From the NCBI GenBank assembly GCA_903851195.1, contig CAINNJ010000025.1:248001-312000 (forward strand): a stretch of DNA of 64,000 nucleotides. The letters run 5' to 3'. The notes under the pieces are model-generated. The model worked only from the letters and a program-made list of their open reading frames with translations, did no database searches and was not told the origin of the DNA. A program made the position numbers and the translations under genes. The DNA comes from an uncultured Acidobacteriia bacterium (GTDB taxonomy: Bacteria; Acidobacteriota; Terriglobia; Bryobacterales; Bryobacteraceae). Shown in pieces: positions 26,159-33,914 of the stretch; position 1 is the stretch's first letter; the number at the start of each line of letters is the position of its first letter.

Positions 26159-27493
26159 ATGATTCGAATTGCAAATGGCCAGGGCTTCTGGGGAGACTGG
26201 CTGGAAGCCCCCGTCCGGCTGGTGGACGAAGGGCCCATCGACTTCCTGGTGCTGGACTATCTGGCCGAAGTCACCATGTCGATCCTGCAGAAGCAGAAGG
26301 AAGAAAACCCCGCCCTCGGTTACGCGCGCGACTTCCCTCCCCTGATCGGGCGGTTGGCGCGGAAGCTGAAGGAGCGGAACATCAAGGTCATCGCCAACGC
26401 GGGCGGCGTGAACCCTTCGGCCTGCGCGCGCGCCGTTTTGCAACTGGCGCCGGAACTAAAGGTCGCGGTGGTGCACGGGGACGACGTGTTCGACCGCATC
26501 GACTCGTTCCTCGAAAAAGGGTATGAGCTGCGCGACATGGATACGGATGAGCCGATCCGCTCCATCCGGCCGCGCATTCTTTCCGCGAACGCTTATATCG
26601 GGGCGTTCCCGCTGGCGGAGGCGCTCGATTCGGGGGCGGATGTGGTGATCGCCGGGCGGTCCACCGATACCGCGCTGACACTCGCGCCCATGGTGCACCG
26701 CTTCGGCTGGAAGGCCGACGACTGGGACAAGCTCGCGGCGGGCACCATCGCCGGACACATCATCGAGTGCGGCGCGCAGTGTACCGGCGGCAACTGTCAG
26801 GTGGACTGGGAAAATATCCCGGATATGGCGAACATCGGCTACCCGATTATCGAGGCGGAGCCGGACGGGACGTTCACGGTGACGAAGCACGGCAGCGCGG
26901 GCGGACGCGTTCATTCCGACACGGTGAAAGAGCAACTGCTCTACGAATTGGGCGATCCGAAGCGGTACATCACGCCGGACTGCATTGCCGATTTCACGTC
27001 GATTCAGTTGGCGGATTCCGGGGAGAATCGAGTGCACGTGAGCGGGATCCGGGGCGGTCCGCGCCCCCCGACGCTGAAGCTGTCCATCAGTTACACGAAC
27101 GGGTGGAAATCGATCGGGACGCTGGTTTACAGCTGGCCGCAGGCGCTCGCGAAGGCGCGGGCGGCGGACCGGATCGTCCGGGCGCGTCTGGAGGCGCTCG
27201 GGCTGCGGTTCGACGAGATTTACACGGAGTTTTTCGGGTACAACGCCTGCTTTGGAGCGGCGGCGCCCCCCAACCCGGATCCGCCGGAGATCCAGTTGCG
27301 CATTGGGGTTCGCGGGCAGGACCGGAAGGCGGTGGACCGGTTCACGCGGGAGCTGATTCCGCTGGTGCTGAATGGCCCGCCGGGCGCGACGGGATTCGGC
27401 GAAGGGCGTCCGCCGGTGCGGGAGATTGTGGCGTACTGGTCCGCGCTGCTGCCGCGCGAGGAAATCGAAACCACGGTCGAGGTGATCTCTTGA
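26159..27493 (+). CDS. Acyclic terpene utilisation AtuA-family protein (DUF1446), main part
   Basis: 444 residues, starting directly after the carboxylase stop. N-terminal IRIANGQGFWGDW, then IKVIANAGGVNPSAC, DVVIAGRSTDTALTLAP, ECGAQCTGGNCQ and GTLVYSWPQ are AtuA/DUF1446 hallmarks. In Pseudomonas AtuA is part of citronellol/geraniol degradation but its reaction is not settled. Here the usual C-terminal portion is a separate gene right after it. The neighbours suggest branched acyl-CoA catabolism. Confidence 0.87.
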   Translation: MIRIANGQGFWGDWLEAPVRLVDEGPIDFLVLDYLAEVTMSILQKQKEENPALGYARDFPPLIGRLARKLKERNIKVIANAGGVNPSACARAVLQLAPELKVAVVHGDDVFDRIDSFLEKGYELRDMDTDEPIRSIRPRILSANAYIGAFPLAEALDSGADVVIAGRSTDTALTLAPMVHRFGWKADDWDKLAAGTIAGHIIECGAQCTGGNCQVDWENIPDMANIGYPIIEAEPDGTFTVTKHGSAGGRVHSDTVKEQLLYELGDPKRYITPDCIADFTSIQLADSGENRVHVSGIRGGPRPPTLKLSISYTNGWKSIGTLVYSWPQALAKARAADRIVRARLEALGLRFDEIYTEFFGYNACFGAAAPPNPDPPEIQLRIGVRGQDRKAVDRFTRELIPLVLNGPPGATGFGEGRPPVREIVAYWSALLPREEIETTVEVIS

Positions 27494-27804
27494 AAAAGCC
27501 GCTCAGCGCGATTGCGCACACCCGGTCCGGAGACAAGGGCGATACGTCGAACATCGGCGTGATCGCGTTCCGGCCGGAGGACTATCCCATTGTATTGCGC
27601 GAAGTTACAGCCGAACGTGTAAAGAACTTCTTTGGGGATTTGGTAAAGGGTGAAGTGAAGCGTTTCGAGCTGCCGAACCTGGGCGCGATCAACCTGTTGC
27701 TGCACGAGGCGCTGGGCGGCGGCGGGACGGTGTCGTTGCGGGTAGACGCGCAGGGGAAGACCTGCGGCGCGGCCCTGCTGGGCATGGAGATCGAGGTTGA
27801 TTGA
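27490..27804 (+). CDS. AtuA-related small protein (C-terminal AtuA domain as separate gene)
   Basis: 104 residues from a TTG that overlaps the AtuA stop (TTGA). The motif AHTRSGDKGDTSNIG and the LPNLGAINLLLHEALGGG block match the C-terminal ~100 residues of long AtuA proteins. It is therefore likely a subunit of the same complex. Overlaps the following enoyl-CoA hydratase by 8 bases. Confidence 0.8.
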   Translation: MKKPLSAIAHTRSGDKGDTSNIGVIAFRPEDYPIVLREVTAERVKNFFGDLVKGEVKRFELPNLGAINLLLHEALGGGGTVSLRVDAQGKTCGAALLGMEIEVD

Positions 27805-28528
27805 GGTCACGCGGTCCGGGCGCGTGGCGGCGATTGCGCTGCACCGTCCGGAGAAGCGAAACGCCCTGAATGCAGAGCTTTGCCGGGCTTTGGTTCAGGC
27901 GATTGATGAGGCAGATGCCGACGCCGAAGTGGGTTCGATTTTGCTGCGGGGCCATGGCGCGGCGTTCTGTGCCGGCATGGACTTGCGGGAGGCGGTCGAG
28001 ACGGGCTCCGGGGAACTGGCCGGCATCCATGAGCGACTCTTCACGACGATCGTCAGGGTGAGAAAGCCGATTGTGGCGGCGGTGCACGGAGCGGCCTTGG
28101 CGGGCGGCACGGGTCTGGCGGCCAACGCACATGTGGTGGTGGCCGCGGCGGACGCGCGGTTTGGCCTGACCGAGATCCGGATCGGGCTGTGGCCCGTGCT
28201 GGTGTTTCGGGCCTGCGCGCTGGCGATGGGCGAACGGCGCGCCACCGAACTGAGCATCACCGGGCGCGTGATCACGGCCGCCGAGGCGCAGAACTACGGC
28301 TTGGTGACCGAGGTTGCGGAAGACCCGTTGGCCCGGGCGCGGGAGATCGCGGCGACAGTGTCGGCGTATAGTACGTTCGCACTCCGGACCGGTCTGGACT
28401 ACGTGCAGCGGATCCGGGGACTCGGGTGGTCTGAGGCCGGCGCGATCGGCCGGGAGGCGCGAGAACAATTGATGGGCCATGCGGATTTCGCGGCAGGCGT
28501 CCAGGCGTTCCTGGGGAAGAACCTGTGA
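27797..28528 (+). CDS. Enoyl-CoA hydratase/isomerase family protein
   Basis: 243 residues, TTG start at 27797. Crotonase fold: LHRPEKRNALNAEL, the oxyanion/CoA segment GAAFCAGMDLRE, HGAALAGGTGLAAN and FGLTEIRIGLWP. Of the two catalytic glutamates of classical hydratases, the first position is Gly (AGGTG) and the second is kept (GLTEI), so the enzyme may be an isomerase, hydratase of unusual substrates or lyase. Coupled to AtuA-like genes and, by GTGA, to the thioesterase. Confidence 0.85.
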   Translation: MIEVTRSGRVAAIALHRPEKRNALNAELCRALVQAIDEADADAEVGSILLRGHGAAFCAGMDLREAVETGSGELAGIHERLFTTIVRVRKPIVAAVHGAALAGGTGLAANAHVVVAAADARFGLTEIRIGLWPVLVFRACALAMGERRATELSITGRVITAAEAQNYGLVTEVAEDPLARAREIAATVSAYSTFALRTGLDYVQRIRGLGWSEAGAIGREAREQLMGHADFAAGVQAFLGKNL

Positions 28529-29265
28529 GCCACGTATTCCGGGATACCGACAGGATCCGGTACTTCGATGCCGAAGCCAGCGGGCGGGCCAGGGTATTGA
28601 CGATGTGCCGCATGTTGCAGCAGGCGGCGCACGGCCAGATGCACGGGATGGGGCTGTCCATCTCACAGGTCCGGGAACTGAACCGCATGTGGGTGCTGAC
28701 GCGGTTCGCGGTCAACGTGTTCGCTTTCCCGCAGGTGGGGGACGAGGTTTCGGTCGAGACCTGGGCCACCGACCGCACCGGCGGCGTGCGCGCGTATCGC
28801 GACTTCCGGATGCGGGATGCGGAAGGCCAGATTCTCGCGGAGTGCGCGAGTCTTTGGCTGCTGCTGGATCTGAAGAGCCGGCGCCTGGTGCGTCTGCCGG
28901 ATGCCGTGCTGCAGATTCGCGAACCGGAGCGCGTGAGCGCGGACACGGTGGACTCGACGACGCTGGACCCGCCCGAGGCCGTCACGGGCGTAGACGAGTT
29001 CCGCGTCCGCTGGAGCGATCTGGACGAGAACGGGCATGCGAACAACACCCGGTATATCGAATGGCTGCTCGAAACCGTGCCGGATGCGGTGCGGGCGGGC
29101 GGCGGGCTGTCGTCACTGGATATCCAGTTCGTCAGCGAAGCACGGCCCGGCGAGACGATCCTCGCGGTATCGGATGAAGCGAATGGCGCCTACCGGCATC
29201 GATTGACGGCGGGCGACGGGCGTGTGCTCGGAATCGCGCGAACGGTCTGGCGTCAGGAGGGGTGA
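28525..29265 (+). CDS. Acyl-ACP thioesterase-like hot-dog protein (FatA/B family)
   Basis: 246 residues, GTG start overlapping the previous stop. Two hot-dog domains: the first with RIRYFDAEASGRARV and FPQVGDEVSVETWA, the second with VRWSDLDENGHANNTRYIEW, which holds the family catalytic Asn/His region. It would release acyl groups from ACP or CoA in the cytoplasm. Its place as last gene of the Atu-like operon suggests CoA recycling. It ends inside a 14-base triple repeat. Confidence 0.82.
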   Translation: MSHVFRDTDRIRYFDAEASGRARVLTMCRMLQQAAHGQMHGMGLSISQVRELNRMWVLTRFAVNVFAFPQVGDEVSVETWATDRTGGVRAYRDFRMRDAEGQILAECASLWLLLDLKSRRLVRLPDAVLQIREPERVSADTVDSTTLDPPEAVTGVDEFRVRWSDLDENGHANNTRYIEWLLETVPDAVRAGGGLSSLDIQFVSEARPGETILAVSDEANGAYRHRLTAGDGRVLGIARTVWRQEG

Positions 29266-29293
29266 GTCAGGAGGGGTGAGTCAGGAGGGGTAA
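29252..29293. repeat. 14-bp tandem repeat, 3 perfect copies across two convergent stops
   Basis: GTCAGGAGGGGTGA at 29252-29265 and 29266-29279, with GTCAGGAGGGGTAA at 29280-29293. The plus stop TGA ends copy 1; the minus gene's TGA (from TCA 29281-29283) is in copy 3, and copy 2 carries a spare of each. Confidence 0.97.
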
Positions 29294-29730
29294 GTTTCGG
29301 CTTCGGCCGCTTCGGCCTGTGCCGCCAGTTCCTCTTCGGAGATCTCTCCGGCCAGCACCTCCAGCGCTTCCTGTTCGAAGCTGGCGGGCACCATCAGGTG
29401 CAGCACGCCGAGGTTCTCCTTGTCGTTGACCAGACCGCACGGGATTTCCGCGCTGCGCAGAAGGCCGTTGGCCATGCGCGCGTCATCCACGATGGTGAAG
29501 GATCCGACGGCCACCAGGGCTTCGGCAACCTCGCCTTCGGGCTGAGGTTCGGCATCAGCGGCAACAGGAGCGTCATCGGCCGGCTCCTCTTCGTTCAGGC
29601 CGCGGCTCGCGAGTTCTTCGTCGTAAATCGCTTTGGCCGCGTCCACCAGATCGTCGCGATTGGTGGCGAGCAGCGACTCGTCCGAAAGCAGGCTGAAATG
29701 GCTGCGGATCTCATCCAGGTCGATGGGCAT
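29281..29730 (-). CDS. DUF2007-like (putative signal-transducing) protein with acidic linkers
   Basis: 149 residues. An N-terminal helix (SLLSDESLLATNRDDLVDAA) and an acidic Pro/Ala linker precede a DUF2007-type alpha/beta domain (about 83-130: FTIVDDARMANGLLRSAEIP, LVNDKENLGVLHLMVP, FEQEALEVL). DUF2007 domains resemble ACT/PII-like folds, of unknown ligand. It overlaps the membrane glycosyltransferase gene upstream by 20 bases, so the pair is co-transcribed. Family call from pattern, moderate. Confidence 0.6.
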   Translation of the reverse strand: MPIDLDEIRSHFSLLSDESLLATNRDDLVDAAKAIYDEELASRGLNEEEPADDAPVAADAEPQPEGEVAEALVAVGSFTIVDDARMANGLLRSAEIPCGLVNDKENLGVLHLMVPASFEQEALEVLAGEISEEELAAQAEAAEAETYPS

Positions 29731-31171
29731 CTTTTGTCTCCCCCTCGTAGTCTGTCATGGCGGCGACGACGACAATGCCGAGGGTCGCAAGCACCCAGGC
29801 CACCGGCAGAGCGGGCGGGATTCCGAGCCGCGCCAGGGCGGCCGGGAACTGTCCGGCGGCGGCGTGATTGCGCTCCGCCAGACCCGCATAGTACGGGGTG
29901 AGTAAAGCGATGACGCCATATAAATCCACGGCGGCGAGGGCGGCGATGAACAGCAAAGAGTAGCGGCGCAAACCGGCCACAACGATCATCGCAATGCCGC
30001 CGCCCAGCGACCAGAGATACCAGCCGGGCATGTTCGGAACATTCTGGGTGACGAAGGTCGCAAGGACGCCATAGGCGATGCCGGCAACGAAGAACGCCAG
30101 CAGAACCGCCGGCGTCTTCAGGGCGGTGTTGCGGGTTCTGGCGGCCGATAAAAGGGCGATCAACGCGATCAGTTCGAGGACCCCATACATCCACGACTTC
30201 AGCGTCAGGAAGCTCCACGCGCCGAACCAAAGGAACGATTTAGCAGCCACGTGCGCGGCGCTGAACCAGTTGATCTGCACGATGGAGCGAAGCATCGCGG
30301 CGCGGTCCGGACGCAGCAGCCAGCCGCTGAACGTGTGTCCCACAAAGAGATTCCGCACGTACCACCAGCCACCGACGAGCAGAGCGAGCGCCAGGATCCG
30401 GATCAGGTCCGGCTTGCGACGCCACAGCAGGATCACGAGCGCCGGCAAAAACGTCAGCAGATACGCCTTGGAGAGCAGGCAGGCGCCGAGGATCAGACCT
30501 GGCCAGAGCCAGCCAGGCCGGGAGCCGGTCAGAAGCAACACCAGAGCGGACACGAGAGCGATTGCGAGGGAGTCGTTCGCGATGCGGGAGACGTCGATGG
30601 CGAAGCCGGGCGCTGTCGCGAGCAAAGCGGCGCAAAGCAGGGCCGGACCGCTGCCGAAGATGCGGCGCGCGGCGAGCCACGTCAGCGGAATCGTAAGCGA
30701 CGCGAGCAGCAGGCTGAGGAGACGAATCAACAGGACCCGTGAAGCCAGCGGCCAGGCGCCGGTAAACCGCAGCGGCTCGGAAAGCAGCCAGTAGTAGAGA
30801 GGCGGCTGCTGCGCTTCGTAGAACTCGAAGGTATGAAGCGCGGGCTGGTGCGCGAAGGCGGTCGGCAACGTCGCCAGGCTCTGCCGGCGAGCGGCGCGTT
30901 CCGCTGCAGGAAGCGCCCACCAGTCCGGATGGATCAAATACGGCGGGCCAATCCACTTCAGCTCATTCGCCAGCGGCGTGAGACGCATGGACTCATCGAT
31001 CTCGCGCGAGACGGGATCGTGAAAGTCCGGAATGGTGCCTTTGTCGAGCCAGTGCTGCAGCCAGGCGAAGTGGGCGTACTCGTCCCAGCCCTCCCAAAGG
31101 GGCATCAGGACGCAGTAGAAGCTGCCGCGCACCAGAAAGAGCGCCCAAATGAGCAGGACCCGCCAGGACAT
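29711..31171 (-). CDS. Polytopic membrane protein, GT-C glycosyltransferase-like
   Basis: 486 residues with about 10-11 membrane helices and an N-terminal periplasmic loop containing WDEYAHFAWLQHW, an acidic motif typical of GT-C enzymes (PMT/ArnT/GT39-like) that move sugars from lipid-linked donors. The loop LHTFEFYEAQQPPLYYWLL fits the same class. Acceptor unknown. ATG at 31171 is preceded by TATGCT 6 bases away. Confidence 0.7.
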   Translation of the reverse strand: MSWRVLLIWALFLVRGSFYCVLMPLWEGWDEYAHFAWLQHWLDKGTIPDFHDPVSREIDESMRLTPLANELKWIGPPYLIHPDWWALPAAERAARRQSLATLPTAFAHQPALHTFEFYEAQQPPLYYWLLSEPLRFTGAWPLASRVLLIRLLSLLLASLTIPLTWLAARRIFGSGPALLCAALLATAPGFAIDVSRIANDSLAIALVSALVLLLTGSRPGWLWPGLILGACLLSKAYLLTFLPALVILLWRRKPDLIRILALALLVGGWWYVRNLFVGHTFSGWLLRPDRAAMLRSIVQINWFSAAHVAAKSFLWFGAWSFLTLKSWMYGVLELIALIALLSAARTRNTALKTPAVLLAFFVAGIAYGVLATFVTQNVPNMPGWYLWSLGGGIAMIVVAGLRRYSLLFIAALAAVDLYGVIALLTPYYAGLAERNHAAAGQFPAALARLGIPPALPVAWVLATLGIVVVAAMTDYEGETKDAHRPG

Positions 31172-31177
31172 CCTGCC

Positions 31178-31183
31178 AGCATA
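31178..31183 (-). promoter_or_regulatory. -10 box (TATGCT) 6 bases before the GT-C gene start
   Basis: TATGCT on the minus strand, six bases, then ATG. No Shine-Dalgarno, compatible with a leaderless mRNA. Confidence 0.4.
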
Positions 31184-31215
31184 CCTGCATGGGATGATGG
31201 GCTTGAAGATCGCCC

Positions 31216-31512
31216 ATGAAGACTGTCATCCTCCTCCTGGCCTCGTTGCTGCTGGCGGGTTGCGCGGGCAAGCCCGCGGAACCGATTCATAAATATCCGA
31301 TGCGCGGCGTGGTGACGCAACTCGACCCGGAGCATCAGGTGGCGACGATCAAACACGAGGACATTCCCGGCTTCATGCACGCCATGACCATGGAATACGG
31401 GCTGCGCGACAAGCAGGATTTCGCCAAACTGCACAGCGGCGACAAGATTCAGGCGACCGTGTTCGTGCAGGGCGACGATTACTGGGTCGGGGAAGTCAAG
31501 CCGGCGAAATGA
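31216..31512 (+). CDS. CusF-like copper-binding lipoprotein
   Basis: 98 residues. Lipobox LLAG-C (Cys16) puts the mature protein on a membrane. The OB-like CusF/copper-binding domain is recognisable in MRGVVTQLDPEHQVATIKHE, IPGFMHAMTMEYGL (Met/His ligands) and LHSGDKIQATVF. It probably buffers or delivers periplasmic copper; in many bacteria such domains accompany efflux pumps, absent here. Stop overlaps the next start by ATGA. Confidence 0.82.
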   Translation: MKTVILLLASLLLAGCAGKPAEPIHKYPMRGVVTQLDPEHQVATIKHEDIPGFMHAMTMEYGLRDKQDFAKLHSGDKIQATVFVQGDDYWVGEVKPAK

Positions 31513-33914
31513 GTGAAGCGGAAGTCCGGCAGCAAATGCGGGAGGAGTGGAACGAGCGCGCCCGCGAGGACGCTCACTACTTCGTCGCTTTCGGACGCCG
31601 CGATCAGGATGACGAGGAGTTCTTCGCGACGGCCGCGGATCTGGTTCGGGAACTCGAAACCGAACTGAAGCGGCTGCCTCCGGCGGTCCCGGGGGAAACG
31701 CGGCGGGCGCTGGAAATCGGTTGCGGGCCGGGCCGTCTGATGCGGCCGATGAGCCGCCATTTCGACGAGATCCATGGCATCGACGTGTCCGACGAGATGA
31801 TCGCGAAGGCGCGGCAGAAACTACGGCAGGTTCCGCATGCGCAGCCGCACCATGCATCGGGGAGCGATCTGTCGATGTTTCCCGACCGGCACTTCGACTT
31901 CGTGTACTCGTACGCGGTCTTCCAGCACATTCCGAGCGGTGAGGTGGTGTTCTCGTATCTGCGCGAAACGGTGCGCGTACTGAAGCCCGGCGGGGTGGCG
32001 CGGCTGCATATTAACGGGCTGCCGAAAACGTCGAAAGCCTACACCACGTGGGCCGGCGTGCGCATCAGCGGGGATGAGGTTCGCGCGTTTGCACGGGAGC
32101 ACAATATCCGGCTGCTCTGCCTGACCGGCGAGGACACGCAGTATATGTGGACGACGTGGCAGAAAGACGGCGCGCTGATGGAACCCTCCGGCGCGCCGTC
32201 GATCCGGGCCATCAGCAACGCGTTTTCGAGCGAGCAGGCGGTGCCGTCGAGCGGACGGCTCGCGTGCGCGGCGCTGTCCATTGAGAACCTGCCGCGGGAG
32301 TGCGACCTCAACTCGCTCGCCGCGATGGTGGATGGCGTTCCCTGCAAGGTCTGCTATATCGGGCCGCGCAGCCACAACCGGTTGAGCCAGGTCAACGTGT
32401 TCCTGCCCGCGGGGGTGCGCACGGGTCTGCTGCCGGTGCGACTCGAATTCCGCGGCGAACGGCTGTGTCCGGAGAAGTACGTCCGCGTCATCGGGCCCGG
32501 TCCCGCGGTGCCGCGACTGACCGCTTTGAGCGACGCCGTCAACCTGCTCTCGCCGCAACGAATCGAGAGCGGCCTGATCAAAGCGACCATCGAAGAAGTG
32601 GACGATATCGAAACTTTCCGCGCCACGGTGGACGGTCTGCCGGTTCAGGAGATCGACACCTTCCGCACCGATCCTCTGGCGGAGCGCTGGGAAGTGAACT
32701 TCCGGGTGCCTCGTCTACCGGCGGGCGGTCACGTGCTCGAAGTGTTTCTGGGGAGACGTATGCTCACGCGAATGGGAATTCTGCTGACGCTGCTGGTTGG
32801 TTGTCTGATGGCCGCGGATTCGCCGGAGACGCTGTTGCGCAAAGCGCTCGAAACGAAGACAGGCACGGTGACGCTGCCGGCGGGAGAGATCGTGGTGGGC
32901 CGGGAAGTGCAACTGCCGCCCGACGCGCACGATCTGGACATTCGCGGCGCCAATACAACGATCAAAGCCTCGGAATACTTTCGCGGACGCGCGCTGCTGG
33001 TCATCCCCGGCGGCCGGAATATCCGCGTCCACGACCTGACGCTGGACGGGAACCGGGATGCCCTCGGCCGGATGTTGTCCCTGCCCGCGGGCGGCGCGCC
33101 GTATTCGCGTTTACTGCCCGGCAACGGGATCGTAGCCGAAGCGGTGACCGGGCTTGAGATCTTCAACGTGAAGGCCGGTCACGTCCCGACGTTTGCGGTT
33201 CTGGTGAACGGCGGGCACAACGTGAAACTGCATGACATCGAAGTGTCCGATTCCGGCTTCTTTACTCCGCAGCGGAAGAACAATGCGACCGGCGGCATTG
33301 CGCTGGAAAACGGCTCGACGGATTTCGAGATTCGCCACTGCCGTTTCGGCGGTCTGCGGGGCACCGGCATTACGGTTCGGGGTTCCGAACGCGGCCTTGT
33401 CGCGGAGAACGAGTTTGCCGTGATCGCGCGGGACGGCGTGCAGGTCTTCGATTCGAAGACCGTCACGGTGGAAGGGAACAGTATCCGGCAGATTGGTTTT
33501 CCTCTGGAAGAGGTGGACGGACGCGCTACGTGCGTCACCTTGACGCGTGTGACCGGCGGAGAAGTCCGGGGGAATATCTGCGCGGAGACGCTGCTGGGCG
33601 CCATCACAATCGGCGGCATCGGGATCAAGGTGACCGGCAATCACCTGACGGCGCTGAACATCGCGCATCGCGATACGTCCGGAATCTACCTCGAAGCGGG
33701 GACGCTGAACGCGACTGTGGAAGGCAATGAGATATCCGGGTCCGGGATGGGCAATCACTGCGTGGGCGCCGCGCCGGAGGTGGTGCTGAAGTCGAGCCGG
33801 ATTCTCAGGAATGAGTGTTCGGATGAGGCGTCGGTGGCCCGGCTGTGGTTTCCGGATTCGCCGGAGTGGCCGGCTTTGCCGCGGGACCTTTGGCCACACG
33901 CGATACGGCATTGA
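31509..33914 (+). CDS. Fused SAM-dependent methyltransferase and secreted right-handed beta-helix protein
   Basis: 801 residues in one open frame. Residues 1-250: class I methyltransferase with ALEIGCGPGRLMRPMS and VLKPGGVARLHING. About 255-420: two Ig-like repeats (each ending in GERLCPEKYVRV-like strands). Then, in frame, ATG at 32760 or 32772 (residue 418/422) begins a lipoprotein signal (RMGILLTLLVG-C, Cys432), and residues 435-801 form a pectate-lyase-like beta-helix (VHDLTLDGNRD, VKLHDIEVSDSG, TVTVEGNSI). Cytoplasmic enzyme and exported protein are unlikely to work as one chain, so either these are two genes that lost the stop between them or an internal start is used. Confidence 0.75.
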   Translation: MSEAEVRQQMREEWNERAREDAHYFVAFGRRDQDDEEFFATAADLVRELETELKRLPPAVPGETRRALEIGCGPGRLMRPMSRHFDEIHGIDVSDEMIAKARQKLRQVPHAQPHHASGSDLSMFPDRHFDFVYSYAVFQHIPSGEVVFSYLRETVRVLKPGGVARLHINGLPKTSKAYTTWAGVRISGDEVRAFAREHNIRLLCLTGEDTQYMWTTWQKDGALMEPSGAPSIRAISNAFSSEQAVPSSGRLACAALSIENLPRECDLNSLAAMVDGVPCKVCYIGPRSHNRLSQVNVFLPAGVRTGLLPVRLEFRGERLCPEKYVRVIGPGPAVPRLTALSDAVNLLSPQRIESGLIKATIEEVDDIETFRATVDGLPVQEIDTFRTDPLAERWEVNFRVPRLPAGGHVLEVFLGRRMLTRMGILLTLLVGCLMAADSPETLLRKALETKTGTVTLPAGEIVVGREVQLPPDAHDLDIRGANTTIKASEYFRGRALLVIPGGRNIRVHDLTLDGNRDALGRMLSLPAGGAPYSRLLPGNGIVAEAVTGLEIFNVKAGHVPTFAVLVNGGHNVKLHDIEVSDSGFFTPQRKNNATGGIALENGSTDFEIRHCRFGGLRGTGITVRGSERGLVAENEFAVIARDGVQVFDSKTVTVEGNSIRQIGFPLEEVDGRATCVTLTRVTGGEVRGNICAETLLGAITIGGIGIKVTGNHLTALNIAHRDTSGIYLEAGTLNATVEGNEISGSGMGNHCVGAAPEVVLKSSRILRNECSDEASVARLWFPDSPEWPALPRDLWPHAIRH

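Noticed and set aside
24632-26443. 603-codon antisense frame over the carboxylase beta gene
   Set aside because: Crosses a gene junction on the other strand and encodes Arg/His-rich sequence typical of GC shadow frames.
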